64,000 nucleotides of DNA from Marinomonas arctica (GCF_003259225.1 NZ_QHJF01000021.1:60704-124703); one strand, 5' to 3'; counted from the first letter of the stretch, positions 39,399 to 48,418 are shown. Translations and numbers: made by a program. The notes: generated by a model not told the origin, from the sequence alone.

Positions 39399-40814
39399 AT
39401 GAGACTATTTTCAAACGTTACAACAAGCTTAACCATCTTAGCCATTGTTTTTACAAGCACTTTCTCGAATATGGCGAATGCCAACCTACCGGACCTAGAA
39501 GCCAACAAGGACGAGAGAGCCTTGTCTAATCCGTCTTACATACTGGGGCAATATTGGTTTAGAAAACTGAACGGCAGCCGTGCCTTGATCGATTTTCCAC
39601 CAGCCTATGACTATTTAAAAGACGCGCTTTCTCATATATTGCCACAGACCAATCTTTACAACACCACGGTTGAAATGACGTTGCTCAATAGCACCCAAAG
39701 TAACGCCTTTGTCATTCCTGGCAATCACCTTTTTATCTATTCCGATATTATGGAGATGATCACCAGTGAAGACATGCTTTATGGACTATTAGCCCATGAA
39801 GTGGCTCACTTAGACCTTCGTCATTACGAGCGCCAAACAAAACATTCTAGCGAGGAGCTAAGCAAAACCTTGGTCATGTTAGGCGCTGGGATTGCAGCCG
39901 CCCTCGCTGGGGCGGGTGGGGATGCCACCACCGCATTATGGTTAGGTGGTATCGCCAACCAAGCCGAAAACACCCTTACCTACAGCCGTAATCAGGAACA
40001 AGAAGCAGACAGACGTGGTCGGGAATACCTCATTAACGCCGGGCTCCCGCCAGAAGGCATGACAAAACTCTTTCAAGCCTTTTTTAAACAAGCCCTAGGT
40101 AGACCAAAATTAGAGTTTTTGTCTACCCACCCATCGCCAAACTCTCGCCTCTCTGATTCATTCAGCCTAGACACTCAGGAAAGTATATTAAACACTCGAC
40201 CTCAAAACGACTTTGAGTATTTCCGCGCCAGTCTGCTTGCGTACAGAGCCGGTTTAGAAGACAGACCATTGACGTATTTGGACCAAAGAATCCAAGACAA
40301 TGATGTCAGGAACTTTGCGAAAGCACTCTTCTCTTATATTGTCCAGTCTCCTGAACGTGCACTAGACTTCTTAAGCAAGCTAGAAAAGCACAATAAGTTT
40401 ACAGATTACCTGCAAGCCCTCAGCCACATTGCAGCCAATAATACAGAGGAAGGATTGGTTATTATCAATCAACAATTGGAACTATCACCGAAAAATATTC
40501 TTTTTTCTATGCTATACGCACAATCAAATCAATCAAAGCCCATTAATGTTTCATCAGATTATCTTTATGAGAAACGCTTGGTTTGGCGTGCCAACATTCA
40601 ATACTACCAGTCCAGAAACAATATCCCAATGGCATTAAACTACCGCGCATTATTAGATTTTAGCCAAGGAAAAGATAAAACGGCTCAGTATTTAATAAAT
40701 CGAGCAGAGAAAGATGCCACAGAAGATGAAAAGAGCATTATTAAAAACACAATAGAAGAATTTAAAATAATAAATGAAGCGGAAAAACAAGAAGATTTAG
40801 AAGAAGAAAAATAA
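39399..40814 (+). CDS. M48 family metalloprotease with TPR-like C-terminus (BepA-like)
   Basis: 471 residues with a signal peptide (about 1-29, ending ANA), so periplasmic. The zinc motif HEVAH is at 133-137, with the third ligand Glu in EQEADRRGREYL. The C-terminal half (about 250-471) is helical and TPR-like. E. coli BepA assists or degrades outer-membrane proteins such as LptD; a similar quality-control role is inferred. The last 15 residues are unusually charged (NEAEKQEDLEEEK). I chose the ATG at 39399, as the upstream part of the frame lies inside the divergent tusA-like gene. Confidence 0.92.
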   Translation: MRLFSNVTTSLTILAIVFTSTFSNMANANLPDLEANKDERALSNPSYILGQYWFRKLNGSRALIDFPPAYDYLKDALSHILPQTNLYNTTVEMTLLNSTQSNAFVIPGNHLFIYSDIMEMITSEDMLYGLLAHEVAHLDLRHYERQTKHSSEELSKTLVMLGAGIAAALAGAGGDATTALWLGGIANQAENTLTYSRNQEQEADRRGREYLINAGLPPEGMTKLFQAFFKQALGRPKLEFLSTHPSPNSRLSDSFSLDTQESILNTRPQNDFEYFRASLLAYRAGLEDRPLTYLDQRIQDNDVRNFAKALFSYIVQSPERALDFLSKLEKHNKFTDYLQALSHIAANNTEEGLVIINQQLELSPKNILFSMLYAQSNQSKPINVSSDYLYEKRLVWRANIQYYQSRNNIPMALNYRALLDFSQGKDKTAQYLINRAEKDATEDEKSIIKNTIEEFKIINEAEKQEDLEEEK

Positions 40815-40817
40815 AGC

Positions 40818-40853
40818 AATAAAAAAGCCAAACAAATGTTTGGCTTTTTTATT
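40818..40853. terminator. Bidirectional terminator M48 protease / small secreted protein
   Basis: Perfect 17-bp inverted repeat (40818-40834 with 40837-40853) with A- and T-runs between convergent genes. Confidence 0.88.
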
Positions 40854-40867
40854 AGGTCTATACAACA

Positions 40868-41146
40868 TTACTCTGCTGATTGAGCGCGTAACGCATCAAA
40901 TTGAGCTTGTAGTTCAGCGTGCTTTGCGTTGTAGATGGATACTTTCTGATCTGCTGTATAAGCACCATTCAAATTCACACTAGTGTCGACATCAGCGCCC
41001 ATGTTTTCAAGAGTCACAGATAGTGCTTCTACACTCCCTTTCGCACTTTGGATACGGTCCGTTGCGCCTTCAGTATCAGCGAATGCGCTCGTTGTCATAA
41101 CGGTTGCGGCGAGTAGAGTCAATGCTGTTTTATTTAACGTTTTCAT
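40868..41146 (-). CDS. Small secreted hypothetical protein, paralogue 1
   Basis: 92 residues. Signal peptide 1-23 (MKTLNKTALTLL...TSAFA). The mature part is about 69 residues, helical, without Cys: TDRIQSAKGSVEALSVTLENMGADVDTSV, then NLNGAYTADQKVSIYNAKHAEL. AAAGGATG precedes the ATG. By hand count it shares 52 of its last 64 residues with the next gene upstream, so the two are tandem duplicates 47 bp apart. No family recognised. Periplasmic or secreted; role unknown. Confidence 0.75.
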   Translation of the reverse strand: MKTLNKTALTLLAATVMTTSAFADTEGATDRIQSAKGSVEALSVTLENMGADVDTSVNLNGAYTADQKVSIYNAKHAELQAQFDALRAQSAE

Positions 41147-41193
41147 AATGTCATCCTTTAAAATTAATACTGTAAAATATGTTTTAATGTAAA

Positions 41194-41466
41194 TTATTCA
41201 GCGGCTTGAGCACGCAAAGTATTAAACTGGTTTTGCAATTCAGCGTGTTTAGCTTTATATACAGCTGCTTTTTGATCTGCCGTATAAGCACCATTTAAAT
41301 CAACACTGGTGTCTACATTAGCGCCCATGTTTTCAAGTGTAACGCCTAAGGCTTCGACACTGCCTTTAGCACTTTGCAAACGATCGGTTGAATCAGAAGC
41401 AAAAGCAGACGTTGCCATAACAGAAGCGGTAAAAAAGGTAATCGCTGATTTAGAAAAAGTTTTCAT
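41194..41466 (-). CDS. Small secreted hypothetical protein, paralogue 2
   Basis: 90 residues with signal peptide 1-23 (SVMATSAFA) and the same mature fold as its neighbour: SAKGSVEALGVTLENMGANVDTSV, LNGAYTADQKAAVYKAKHAEL. GAGGGAATAAAT precedes the ATG. It is the first gene of the pair in transcription order. The signal peptides have diverged more than the mature parts, which suggests the mature sequence is under selection. No family recognised. Confidence 0.75.
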   Translation of the reverse strand: MKTFSKSAITFFTASVMATSAFASDSTDRLQSAKGSVEALGVTLENMGANVDTSVDLNGAYTADQKAAVYKAKHAELQNQFNTLRAQAAE

Positions 41467-41795
41467 ATTTATTCCCTCGGGATTCTAAATTAATGTTAAA
41501 TCACAATTCATATTGTGTTTCGATGAATTCATAATAGTCTTTTAATTTAATTTAAAAACCCCCAAACCTTATCTTCCACCTTTGTTCCAAATACGAATTA
41601 ATAAGCATCAAATTGCATAAAAATCACATCTAAAAGAACGAAATCAAAATAAATAAGACGCAAAGCCAGCAAAATAAGGAAGAAAAAGACAAAATAAGAC
41701 TGGATTCTCAACGATCGGTTTATAGCGAATGATAAAACGGTGGGATACATCGAAAAATTTGTTAATATAGGCCATCAATTTGGATATAAAAGATT
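41467..41795. other. 329-bp AT-rich intergenic region
   Basis: Divergent region between the secreted pair and the recombinase gene. No gene, terminator or strong inverted repeat seen. It must hold promoters for both sides; a TTAATATAGG box at 41762-41771 may belong to the recombinase gene. I found no candidate recombination site with clear arms. Confidence 0.4.
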
Positions 41796-43043
41796 ATGAC
41801 GCCGCTTGCTTTAATCGATAACTTAGAAAATCTACCAAACCCTTTCACTCAGTTTGATAGCATTGCAGACCATCTGAGCACATCGACCCCTCAACTTAGT
41901 GATCCCGAGTATCGCAGGGACCTCCAGCTTGCCTTATGTTTTATCTATAGCTACAACGGCTCTCAGGCCACTTTCAACTCATACCGTCGAGAAGTGGAAC
42001 GATTGCTGCTGTGGTCATGGAATATCGCCAATTGCCCTACTACCCAGTTGCGACGCGATCAAATAGAAGAATTTATCCATTTTTGCATAACGCCACCTGA
42101 GAGTTGGATTGGTATAAAAAATGTTGCCCGATTCAAATTACACATGGGACAAAGAACCGCAAACAAAGAGTGGCGGCCCTTTGTGGCTCACGTTAGTAAG
42201 TTAGAGTTCAAAAATGGTGACTTACCAAAAACAAAATTGCACTCGTTATCTCAAGCCGCAATACGTGCCACATTTTCAATTCTATCGTCTTATTATGGTT
42301 TCCTTATGCAAGAGGATGCCGCGCAGCAAAACCCAGTTGCGTTAATTCGACAAAAAAGTAAATTTGTTAAAAAAGAAGTGACACGTAAGCAAGTGCGACG
42401 CATTTCCAACTTACAATGGGACTATGTTATTGAAACCGCTGAAATGCTGGCCGAAGAAGACCCCATCAACCATGAACGCACTCTGTTTATTATGAATGCT
42501 CTACTTGGCATGTATTTGCGAATTTCAGAATTAGTGGCCGACGAACGGTCAGCACCAGTGATGGGAGATTTTATTAAAGACTCCGATGGACATTGGTGGT
42601 TTAAAGTTCTGTCCAAGGGCAATAAAGAGCGCCTAGTTGCCGTATCAGACGACATGCTCAATGCCTTGATTCGCTACCGTCGTTTTCGAGACTTACCCAC
42701 GCTTCCAACCATTGCTGAAAACACCCCTCTGGTGCCTAAAAATAGAGGCCAAGGCGCCATGACCAGCTCACGGCAAGTACGTAATATTGTTCAGCTGTGT
42801 TTCGACAAAGCCTATGAGCGTATGTGTGAAGATGGCATGCGTGCCGATGCCGATGATTTACGTGTTGCAACCGTTCACTGGTTACGACACACAGGCATAT
42901 CAGAAGATGTTAAAACCAGACCAAAGGAACATGTCAGAGAAGACGCGGGGCACGCGAGCATGGCGACGACGGACAAATACATTGATACCGAATACCGAGA
43001 GCGTCATGCAAGTGGACGAAAGAAAACCCTTCGCCCGCATTAG
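41796..43043 (+). CDS. Tyrosine recombinase / site-specific integrase
   Basis: 415 residues. N-terminal SAM-like core-binding part (about 40-180), then the catalytic domain with the full set: R242 in LRISELV, K274 in SKGNKERL, H361 and R364 in HWLRHTG, H386 in DAGHAS and the nucleophile Y395 in TDKYID. It should therefore be active. The N-terminus is unlike XerC/D and is long. No phage genes, tRNA or attachment-site repeats surround it, and it converges on moaE after 16 bp, so it looks like a resident gene rather than part of a mobile element. Its DNA target is unknown. Confidence 0.85.
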   Translation: MTPLALIDNLENLPNPFTQFDSIADHLSTSTPQLSDPEYRRDLQLALCFIYSYNGSQATFNSYRREVERLLLWSWNIANCPTTQLRRDQIEEFIHFCITPPESWIGIKNVARFKLHMGQRTANKEWRPFVAHVSKLEFKNGDLPKTKLHSLSQAAIRATFSILSSYYGFLMQEDAAQQNPVALIRQKSKFVKKEVTRKQVRRISNLQWDYVIETAEMLAEEDPINHERTLFIMNALLGMYLRISELVADERSAPVMGDFIKDSDGHWWFKVLSKGNKERLVAVSDDMLNALIRYRRFRDLPTLPTIAENTPLVPKNRGQGAMTSSRQVRNIVQLCFDKAYERMCEDGMRADADDLRVATVHWLRHTGISEDVKTRPKEHVREDAGHASMATTDKYIDTEYRERHASGRKKTLRPH

Positions 43044-43059
43044 TCACGCACACGCCAAA

Positions 43060-43509
43060 TTACTTTTTCCAGCGCTCTAGGCTCATTTCATCTTGATCAT
43101 TGGCTTGCACCCAATGACTGTTTGAGCCTTGAGACTCTTTTTTCCAAAACGCCGCTCGGCTCTTTAAGTAATCCATAACAAAATCACAGGCCTGAAACGC
43201 TTCCGCACGATGGGCTGCGCTCACGCCGACAAACACAATTTGATCGTCCACTGACAAACGTCCAACTCGGTGTACAACGCAAACATCAAGTAAGGACCAA
43301 CGTTTCTTGGCCTCATCGACTATGGTTTGCAAATTTCGCTCCGTCATTCCCGGATAATGCTCAAGCTCAAAATGACAAATCGCCTTTGGCAAGTCTGAAA
43401 ACTGACGTACCAATCCAACGAACATAACGACAGCACCTGTTTCATTGGCTTTCAAGAGACGCTGATACAGCTCATCAACTTGAAAATCTTCTTCTTGTAC
43501 TCGAATCAT
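43060..43509 (-). CDS. moaE: Molybdopterin synthase catalytic subunit MoaE
   Basis: Inserts sulfur from MoaD thiocarboxylate into precursor Z. 149 residues. GAVVMFVGLVR near residue 25, the HRVGRL segment and LKSRAAFWKKE with the conserved catalytic Lys are present. It starts directly after the moaD stop codon (adjacent bases), so moaC-moaD-moaE is a tight operon. moaA and moaB are not in the window. Confidence 0.95.
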   Translation of the reverse strand: MIRVQEEDFQVDELYQRLLKANETGAVVMFVGLVRQFSDLPKAICHFELEHYPGMTERNLQTIVDEAKKRWSLLDVCVVHRVGRLSVDDQIVFVGVSAAHRAEAFQACDFVMDYLKSRAAFWKKESQGSNSHWVQANDQDEMSLERWKK

Positions 43510-43764
43510 CTAGCCTCCGGTTACAGGTGGGAAAAAAGCCACCTCTTTCACGGTTTCAGGGACCATATCTGCGTCTCTGGCGAATTCAAAGTCGATAGAA
43601 GATTGAATTCCCTTTTCAAGCAATGCACTGCCTTGATTCAGTTGGCTTGCCAACAGATGCTTTAAATCACCTATACTTAATGGCAGAGCGATCTCAGCCA
43701 GATACTCACTTTGTCCGATACGTTCTTTTAGCGAGGCAAAAAAAACCACTTTCACCTTAAGCAT
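43510..43764 (-). CDS. moaD: Molybdopterin synthase sulfur carrier subunit MoaD
   Basis: Ubiquitin-like sulfur carrier of 84 residues ending in the required Gly-Gly (FPPVTGG), whose terminal Gly becomes a thiocarboxylate. The start at 43764 ([17 protein letters not shown]) has TTGGAG 8 nt upstream, inside moaC, and overlaps the moaC stop by 8 bp. Confidence 0.95.
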   Translation of the reverse strand: MLKVKVVFFASLKERIGQSEYLAEIALPLSIGDLKHLLASQLNQGSALLEKGIQSSIDFEFARDADMVPETVKEVAFFPPVTGG

Positions 43765-44239
43765 TGTTTTTACTCCAATCACCACTTTTGCCGCCTTTTT
43801 TCTCTAACAGAGAAACCGCCTGGATCACAATCCCTTTATCAACCGCTTTGCACATATCATAAAGGGTCAAAGCGGCAATACTGGCTCCCGTTAACGCCTC
43901 CATTTCAACCCCAGTTTTACCAGATAAAGAACAGGTGCATAGCACTTCTAGTTCACAATCACTCAGCACATTAATATCTACGGTTACTTTCGTCAGCATC
44001 AAGGGATGACATAGGGGAATCAAATCGGCCGTCTTCTTGGCCGCTTGGATACCGGCAATACGCGCAGTGGCCAACACATCTCCTTTTGGCAAGCCACCTT
44101 CTATCACTTTTTTTAGGGTTATCGGCTGCATGAGAACGATCGCCTGAGCGGTCGCCGTTCGCTTAGTGATGTCTTTATCTGAAACATCCACCATGTGCGC
44201 ATGGCCTTGACTATCCAAGTGAGTAAGTTTATCGCTCAT
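43757..44239 (-). CDS. moaC: Cyclic pyranopterin monophosphate synthase MoaC
   Basis: Second enzyme of molybdopterin synthesis, converting the MoaA product to cPMP. 160 residues. [17 protein letters not shown], the [26 protein letters not shown] block and a C-terminal KKGGKSGDW are family hallmarks. First gene of moaC-moaD-moaE; the promoter lies in the 119-bp divergent gap with the EAL-domain gene. Confidence 0.96.
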   Translation of the reverse strand: MSDKLTHLDSQGHAHMVDVSDKDITKRTATAQAIVLMQPITLKKVIEGGLPKGDVLATARIAGIQAAKKTADLIPLCHPLMLTKVTVDINVLSDCELEVLCTCSLSGKTGVEMEALTGASIAALTLYDMCKAVDKGIVIQAVSLLEKKGGKSGDWSKNNA

Positions 44240-44358
44240 AAAAATCCTAAACAGTGTACATAGATTAAAAATGTCGCCTATATTTTAAGAAAGCCAGCCG
44301 TATTGCAAGCGAAGTCTTTTAAACAATAACCGCCATAATATTAAGAGGCGTATCAGGA

Positions 44359-46860
44359 ATGACAGCCAACCCCCTTTTGTTTTGTCTTTTTATACTGGCT
44401 CAATTATCAGCACTAAATGCTTTTGGGAGCGACTCATACACGCCATCCGTCATTCCCACCTTCAAAGAAATGGCCCCCATTAGCGCTGAAGACGCCGTTT
44501 TGAGTGACGAATTTAACGACGATCTTTACGCCGAATCACAACACTTCTCAGAAAACGCTTATTGGCACAAACTCACTTTCCCTAAAAACATAGAACAAGA
44601 GAACACAAAAACCCTCTATCTTACCCTAAGTTACTACATCATAGAGCGCTTAGATTTTTACGTATTTCATGACGATAAACTCGTCGCTCAATGGAGCAGA
44701 GGGGCATTACAAGACTGGGGCAAAGACAGCCGTCAGTATGATGGCATATGGATTCCGATCACACTCTCCAACCAACACAGCACCAGCCTACTCATTCGCA
44801 AACAAGGCAGCCATCCGCTACTGACGCCAATCAAGCTAATGGATAGCTCAACCGCGACAAATCAAAAAGCGCAGAAATTGATTTTTTGGACGTTTATTAT
44901 CAGCACCTTGAGCATTTTATTGATTTATAACGTCTTTCTTTTCGCCTTATTGAAACAACCTGGCTTTATTTATTACCTTGGATTGAACCTGATTATCTTT
45001 ATATCGCTCTCTACTATCACGGGTTTTAACCGATGGATTTTCTCACAGACATTCAGTCAATGGATCACAACCAACCTCTTTGTTGTGTTTGGACTCGGTG
45101 CATGGGCTCTGTTTCGCTTCAGCATACATTTTTTAAAAGACATCCAGATACCTGCCCCAGACTCTCTCATCAAACGGTATGGCGATGGGCTATTTGTGGC
45201 CTTTTTACTTGCGACGCAGGTATTTTCTGTAAAAACATTTGCACTGCTTTTTGCATTCATCGAAGTACTTCTCTTCTTCATGTGTATCGCTTGGGGATTA
45301 AAAGCCTATAACAAAGGTTTTACACCAGTGCGGTTTTATCTATTCTCATGGTTTTTCTTACTCACAGGCAGCATACTAAATACGCTTATCTTTTGGAAAA
45401 TACTCCCAATCACCCCCGCCACAGAAGCCATTTTCCCCATCGCGTGCATTTTACAACTACTCGGATTCGCTTTCGCGTTTGCCGACAAAGCCAAACAAAT
45501 GGAACGTGACCGTCGAATACAAGCTTTAACCGATTTGGCAACTCATTTGCCCAATCGGACTTACTATTTTGACAAACTACCAGCCCAATTAGAAAAGCAA
45601 GGCTTAACTAACCAAAAGCTGGCCTTAGTGATGATAGACCTAACGAACCACCAAACATTAAGTCAAGCGTTCGGTCCAGCAAAAGCCGATGCCGCCATGT
45701 GTGAAATTATCTTAAAAGTGCATCAGCAAACCATGACAATGGACGGATTATTGCCCTTTTCATTGTCCAATAAAAACGCAATGAAGATCATCCGCATGAC
45801 AACAAAAAAAATTGTTTTCATCAGCACAATGCCGGATAGGCTCAAAACCCAAATCCAGCACATACAAGACACGCTCGACCACCCAACACTCGTCAATAAA
45901 GTGCATTTTCGGCATCAATACAAAATAGGCAGCGCTCTTTACCCATCTCAAGGCACCGATCTCGATAAATTGTATCAACACGCCCTGATTGCGAAAGATT
46001 CTGTCACTTACTCCTCCGGTAATTGGGTTCCTTTCACCGACAATCTAAAAAACAACCATGCACATCAACTGCGTTTGATTACCCTACTCACAGAAGACAT
46101 CCAACACGACGTTCTGTATTTTGATATTCAACCTCAGGTGGATCTTTCAACCAATGAGATTACAGGAGGTGAAGTGCTCATTCGTTGGCACAATGACCAC
46201 GTAGGGCAAGTTTCACCGGGTGAATTCATTCCACTTGCAGAACAAACAGGCCTTATTTATAAACTCACCGACAAACTACTAGAAAGCGTTTTTTTATGGG
46301 CGTCACAACACCCTAGAGCCCTGCACACACAGCGCCTATCGATCAACATTTCAGCACTAGACCTACTCCAAGACAACTTCGCCAAACACACCTTAGACCG
46401 TTTAAGCAAATACCAATTAGCGGCCAATAAGTTCACCATAGAAATCACTGAAACCAGTATTTTTCAAAATAATGCTCTGGTACACCATAACGTTAAACAG
46501 TTACACCAAGCGGGCTTCAAACTGGCCATTGATGACTTTGGTGTCGGCTATAGCTCCATGCAAAATCTTGTGGCCTTAGAAACGGATGAATTGAAAATCG
46601 ATCGATTTTTTATTATGAATTTACTCGATGATACCCAAAGCCAAATTTTATGTCGTAATATGATAGACCTGAGTAAAGCGCTTCATATCACCAGTGTCGC
46701 TGAAGGCATTGAATCTGAAGGCATACTGCAATTATTAAAAAGTTGGCACTGCCAAGTCGGTCAGGGATACCACCTCTATCGCCCCATGTCTCCTATTGAT
46801 TACCTTACCCTTTTGGATAAAACAGTTCCGCCTTTGTCAACGCCAATAAATCGTGCATAA
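44359..46860 (+). CDS. 7TMR-DISM sensor with degenerate GGDEF and intact EAL domain
   Basis: 833-residue inner-membrane protein. Signal peptide 1-22; 7TMR-DISMED2-type extracellular domain (about 30-165, with WHKLTF and LDFYVF); seven membrane segments (about 173-375); a GGDEF-like domain (about 385-540) whose active motif reads TTKKI at 481-485; and an EAL domain (about 560-825). EAL residues are kept: E605 in GEVLIRW, EITETS, D725-D726 in IDDFGVGYSS, LKIDRFF, AEGIES and GQGY. It is thus predicted to hydrolyse c-di-GMP and not to make it. The ligand of the sensor part, often a carbohydrate in this family, is unknown. Confidence 0.9.
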   Translation: MTANPLLFCLFILAQLSALNAFGSDSYTPSVIPTFKEMAPISAEDAVLSDEFNDDLYAESQHFSENAYWHKLTFPKNIEQENTKTLYLTLSYYIIERLDFYVFHDDKLVAQWSRGALQDWGKDSRQYDGIWIPITLSNQHSTSLLIRKQGSHPLLTPIKLMDSSTATNQKAQKLIFWTFIISTLSILLIYNVFLFALLKQPGFIYYLGLNLIIFISLSTITGFNRWIFSQTFSQWITTNLFVVFGLGAWALFRFSIHFLKDIQIPAPDSLIKRYGDGLFVAFLLATQVFSVKTFALLFAFIEVLLFFMCIAWGLKAYNKGFTPVRFYLFSWFFLLTGSILNTLIFWKILPITPATEAIFPIACILQLLGFAFAFADKAKQMERDRRIQALTDLATHLPNRTYYFDKLPAQLEKQGLTNQKLALVMIDLTNHQTLSQAFGPAKADAAMCEIILKVHQQTMTMDGLLPFSLSNKNAMKIIRMTTKKIVFISTMPDRLKTQIQHIQDTLDHPTLVNKVHFRHQYKIGSALYPSQGTDLDKLYQHALIAKDSVTYSSGNWVPFTDNLKNNHAHQLRLITLLTEDIQHDVLYFDIQPQVDLSTNEITGGEVLIRWHNDHVGQVSPGEFIPLAEQTGLIYKLTDKLLESVFLWASQHPRALHTQRLSINISALDLLQDNFAKHTLDRLSKYQLAANKFTIEITETSIFQNNALVHHNVKQLHQAGFKLAIDDFGVGYSSMQNLVALETDELKIDRFFIMNLLDDTQSQILCRNMIDLSKALHITSVAEGIESEGILQLLKSWHCQVGQGYHLYRPMSPIDYLTLLDKTVPPLSTPINRA

Positions 46861-46923
46861 TGCATTGAGCGTTTATATATTCACCCCACCACGACAAAAA
46901 AACGGTTATGTAGCTGACATCCC

Positions 46924-48234
46924 ATGAGCCTAATAGACGATTATCAACTGCTGGAAATTCCCACTACCGCCAGCGAGCAGGAAGCAAAAATCGCGTTTAG
47001 ACGGTTGGCTAGGCGTTATCATCCTGACAAAAACCCAGATAAAGACACGACTGAGCTTTTTCAGCGACTGCAAGCCGCTTATGAAAATGTGACCAATGCG
47101 ATTCGTCAAAGCGCGCAAGTCACGGATTGGAAACCCTTTACCTTCACCAAAGAAAACACTCAAAGTTCTGCAGCAAAAAATCGTTATACGCACTTTTCTA
47201 CGGCGACAGATAAAGAACAAGCGGCCTTTGTCAAAGAGCGTCAGCGTGCCTATGAGGAAATGAAACGCAACAACGCTCATCATGAAAAAACCCGCGACGA
47301 AGCCATCAAGGCGGCTCGAAACACCTTGAACGAAAAACGCGTTAAAGCCTTATACGAAGAGGCCTTCAAAGCGTCAAAAGACTTCAACACGCAAGGCTTT
47401 AGCTACACAGATAATACAAACGCGAAAGAAAAATCGCCCCATATCCCCCCTTATCAATCCTTTGTAGACGACGAGGAAGAATACACCCAACCTACACGCT
47501 CATACTATGACGAGCCAGTGAGTCAGCCTATTCGACTGGATGCGGCTAAGGCCGCTTTTCGAGCCGCTACCTACATCGCGTTTTTTGCGGCAGGCGTTTA
47601 CAGCACCTTGTATTGGCAGTCTTCTTCACAGGAAACCACCCCCGCGTCCAGCGCGACGACTTACATCACAGGCCTATATCCGCAGTTTCGCATTGGAACA
47701 AGCTATACCTTAAGCAGCACGCCACTTTACGCGGAACCAGATGTCTCCAGTGCCATAGTGCAAACCATTCCACCGCAATCAGACATTCAGAGCATTAAGT
47801 TACAAGGTAACTGGCTAACAGTGCGCTATGACGGCATGAGCGGCTGGGTACAAGCAAAAAACATCGGTTTTGGTAGCGTTCAGCAGGCCATTCAAACAGG
47901 CTGTTTTGGACAACCGGGAATCGCACCACAACATGGTGAATTAATGGGTCAGGCGAACGGCAACAGTCGACTGCGCATACTCAACCAACTGCCAGAACAC
48001 AGCATGCTCACCTTTGAATCCTATGATGGCAAAGCGCCTTTTTCTATTTATCTCTATGGAAAACAAGCCTATGCCGCCAATTACATCCCGAAAGGCAACT
48101 ACCGATTGGTGTTAGAGACCGGTTCCCTGTATCATCACGCCTGTAACCAATTCCTCTTTAACGACACAACCAGAGTCATCTTAGATAAGGTCGATTTCGC
48201 TAGCACCGAGCAGACACTCACGCTATCACCCTAA
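46924..48234 (+). CDS. J-domain / transmembrane / SH3b protein
   Basis: 436 residues. N-terminal J domain (1-70) with HPD at 33-35 (RRYHPDKNP), so it should stimulate a DnaK-type Hsp70. A charged linker of about 140 residues follows, one membrane segment (about 215-235, AAFRAATYIAFFAAGVYSTLYW), then a bacterial SH3 domain (about 260-325: YAEPDVSSAIVQTIPPQS, LQGNWLTVRYDGMSGWVQ) and an unassigned C-terminal part of 110 residues with two Cys. The likely topology is J domain inside, SH3b in the periplasm. No strong ribosome site. Function unknown; a link between cytoplasmic chaperones and the cell wall is only a guess. Confidence 0.82.
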   Translation: MSLIDDYQLLEIPTTASEQEAKIAFRRLARRYHPDKNPDKDTTELFQRLQAAYENVTNAIRQSAQVTDWKPFTFTKENTQSSAAKNRYTHFSTATDKEQAAFVKERQRAYEEMKRNNAHHEKTRDEAIKAARNTLNEKRVKALYEEAFKASKDFNTQGFSYTDNTNAKEKSPHIPPYQSFVDDEEEYTQPTRSYYDEPVSQPIRLDAAKAAFRAATYIAFFAAGVYSTLYWQSSSQETTPASSATTYITGLYPQFRIGTSYTLSSTPLYAEPDVSSAIVQTIPPQSDIQSIKLQGNWLTVRYDGMSGWVQAKNIGFGSVQQAIQTGCFGQPGIAPQHGELMGQANGNSRLRILNQLPEHSMLTFESYDGKAPFSIYLYGKQAYAANYIPKGNYRLVLETGSLYHHACNQFLFNDTTRVILDKVDFASTEQTLTLSP

Positions 48235-48244
48235 TCAGCCTATT

Positions 48245-48390
48245 GGAGACCTTTGCACGAAGTCACGAGCGAAGCCAAGACGAGGCAAAAATAGACGAGA
48301 AAGTGGAGTTTATGAGTTATAAATGAGCATTTTGAGTCTATTTTTACAAAGTATTGGCAAGCACAGTAGTCGTGAAAACGTATCTAAGAG
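48245..48390. repeat. MITE-like repeat, degenerate, upstream of trmJ
   Basis: About 146 bp with imperfect terminal inverted repeats (GGAGACCTTTGCACGA at 48245-48260 against the complement of TCGTGAAAACGTATCTAA at 48370-48387) and a perfect internal inverted repeat AAAAATAGAC / GTCTATTTTT (48287-48296 and 48336-48345). The text GACGAGGCAAAAATAGACGA and GTAAATGAGCATTTTGAG-like pieces look familiar as a non-coding repeat found many times in marine gammaproteobacteria; that is from memory. The right end is more decayed. It ends 29 bp before the trmJ start. Confidence 0.55.
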
Positions 48391-48418
48391 ACAAACAACC
48401 CTGAGTACTTCAAGACCC

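Noticed and set aside
41467..43059. Prophage or integrative element around the tyrosine recombinase
   Set aside because: No structural phage genes, tRNA, excisionase or flanking direct repeats; both neighbours are chromosomal genes.
48323..48418. N-terminal extension of trmJ starting MSILSLF
   Set aside because: It is read out of the repeat element, and the family start is at 48419.
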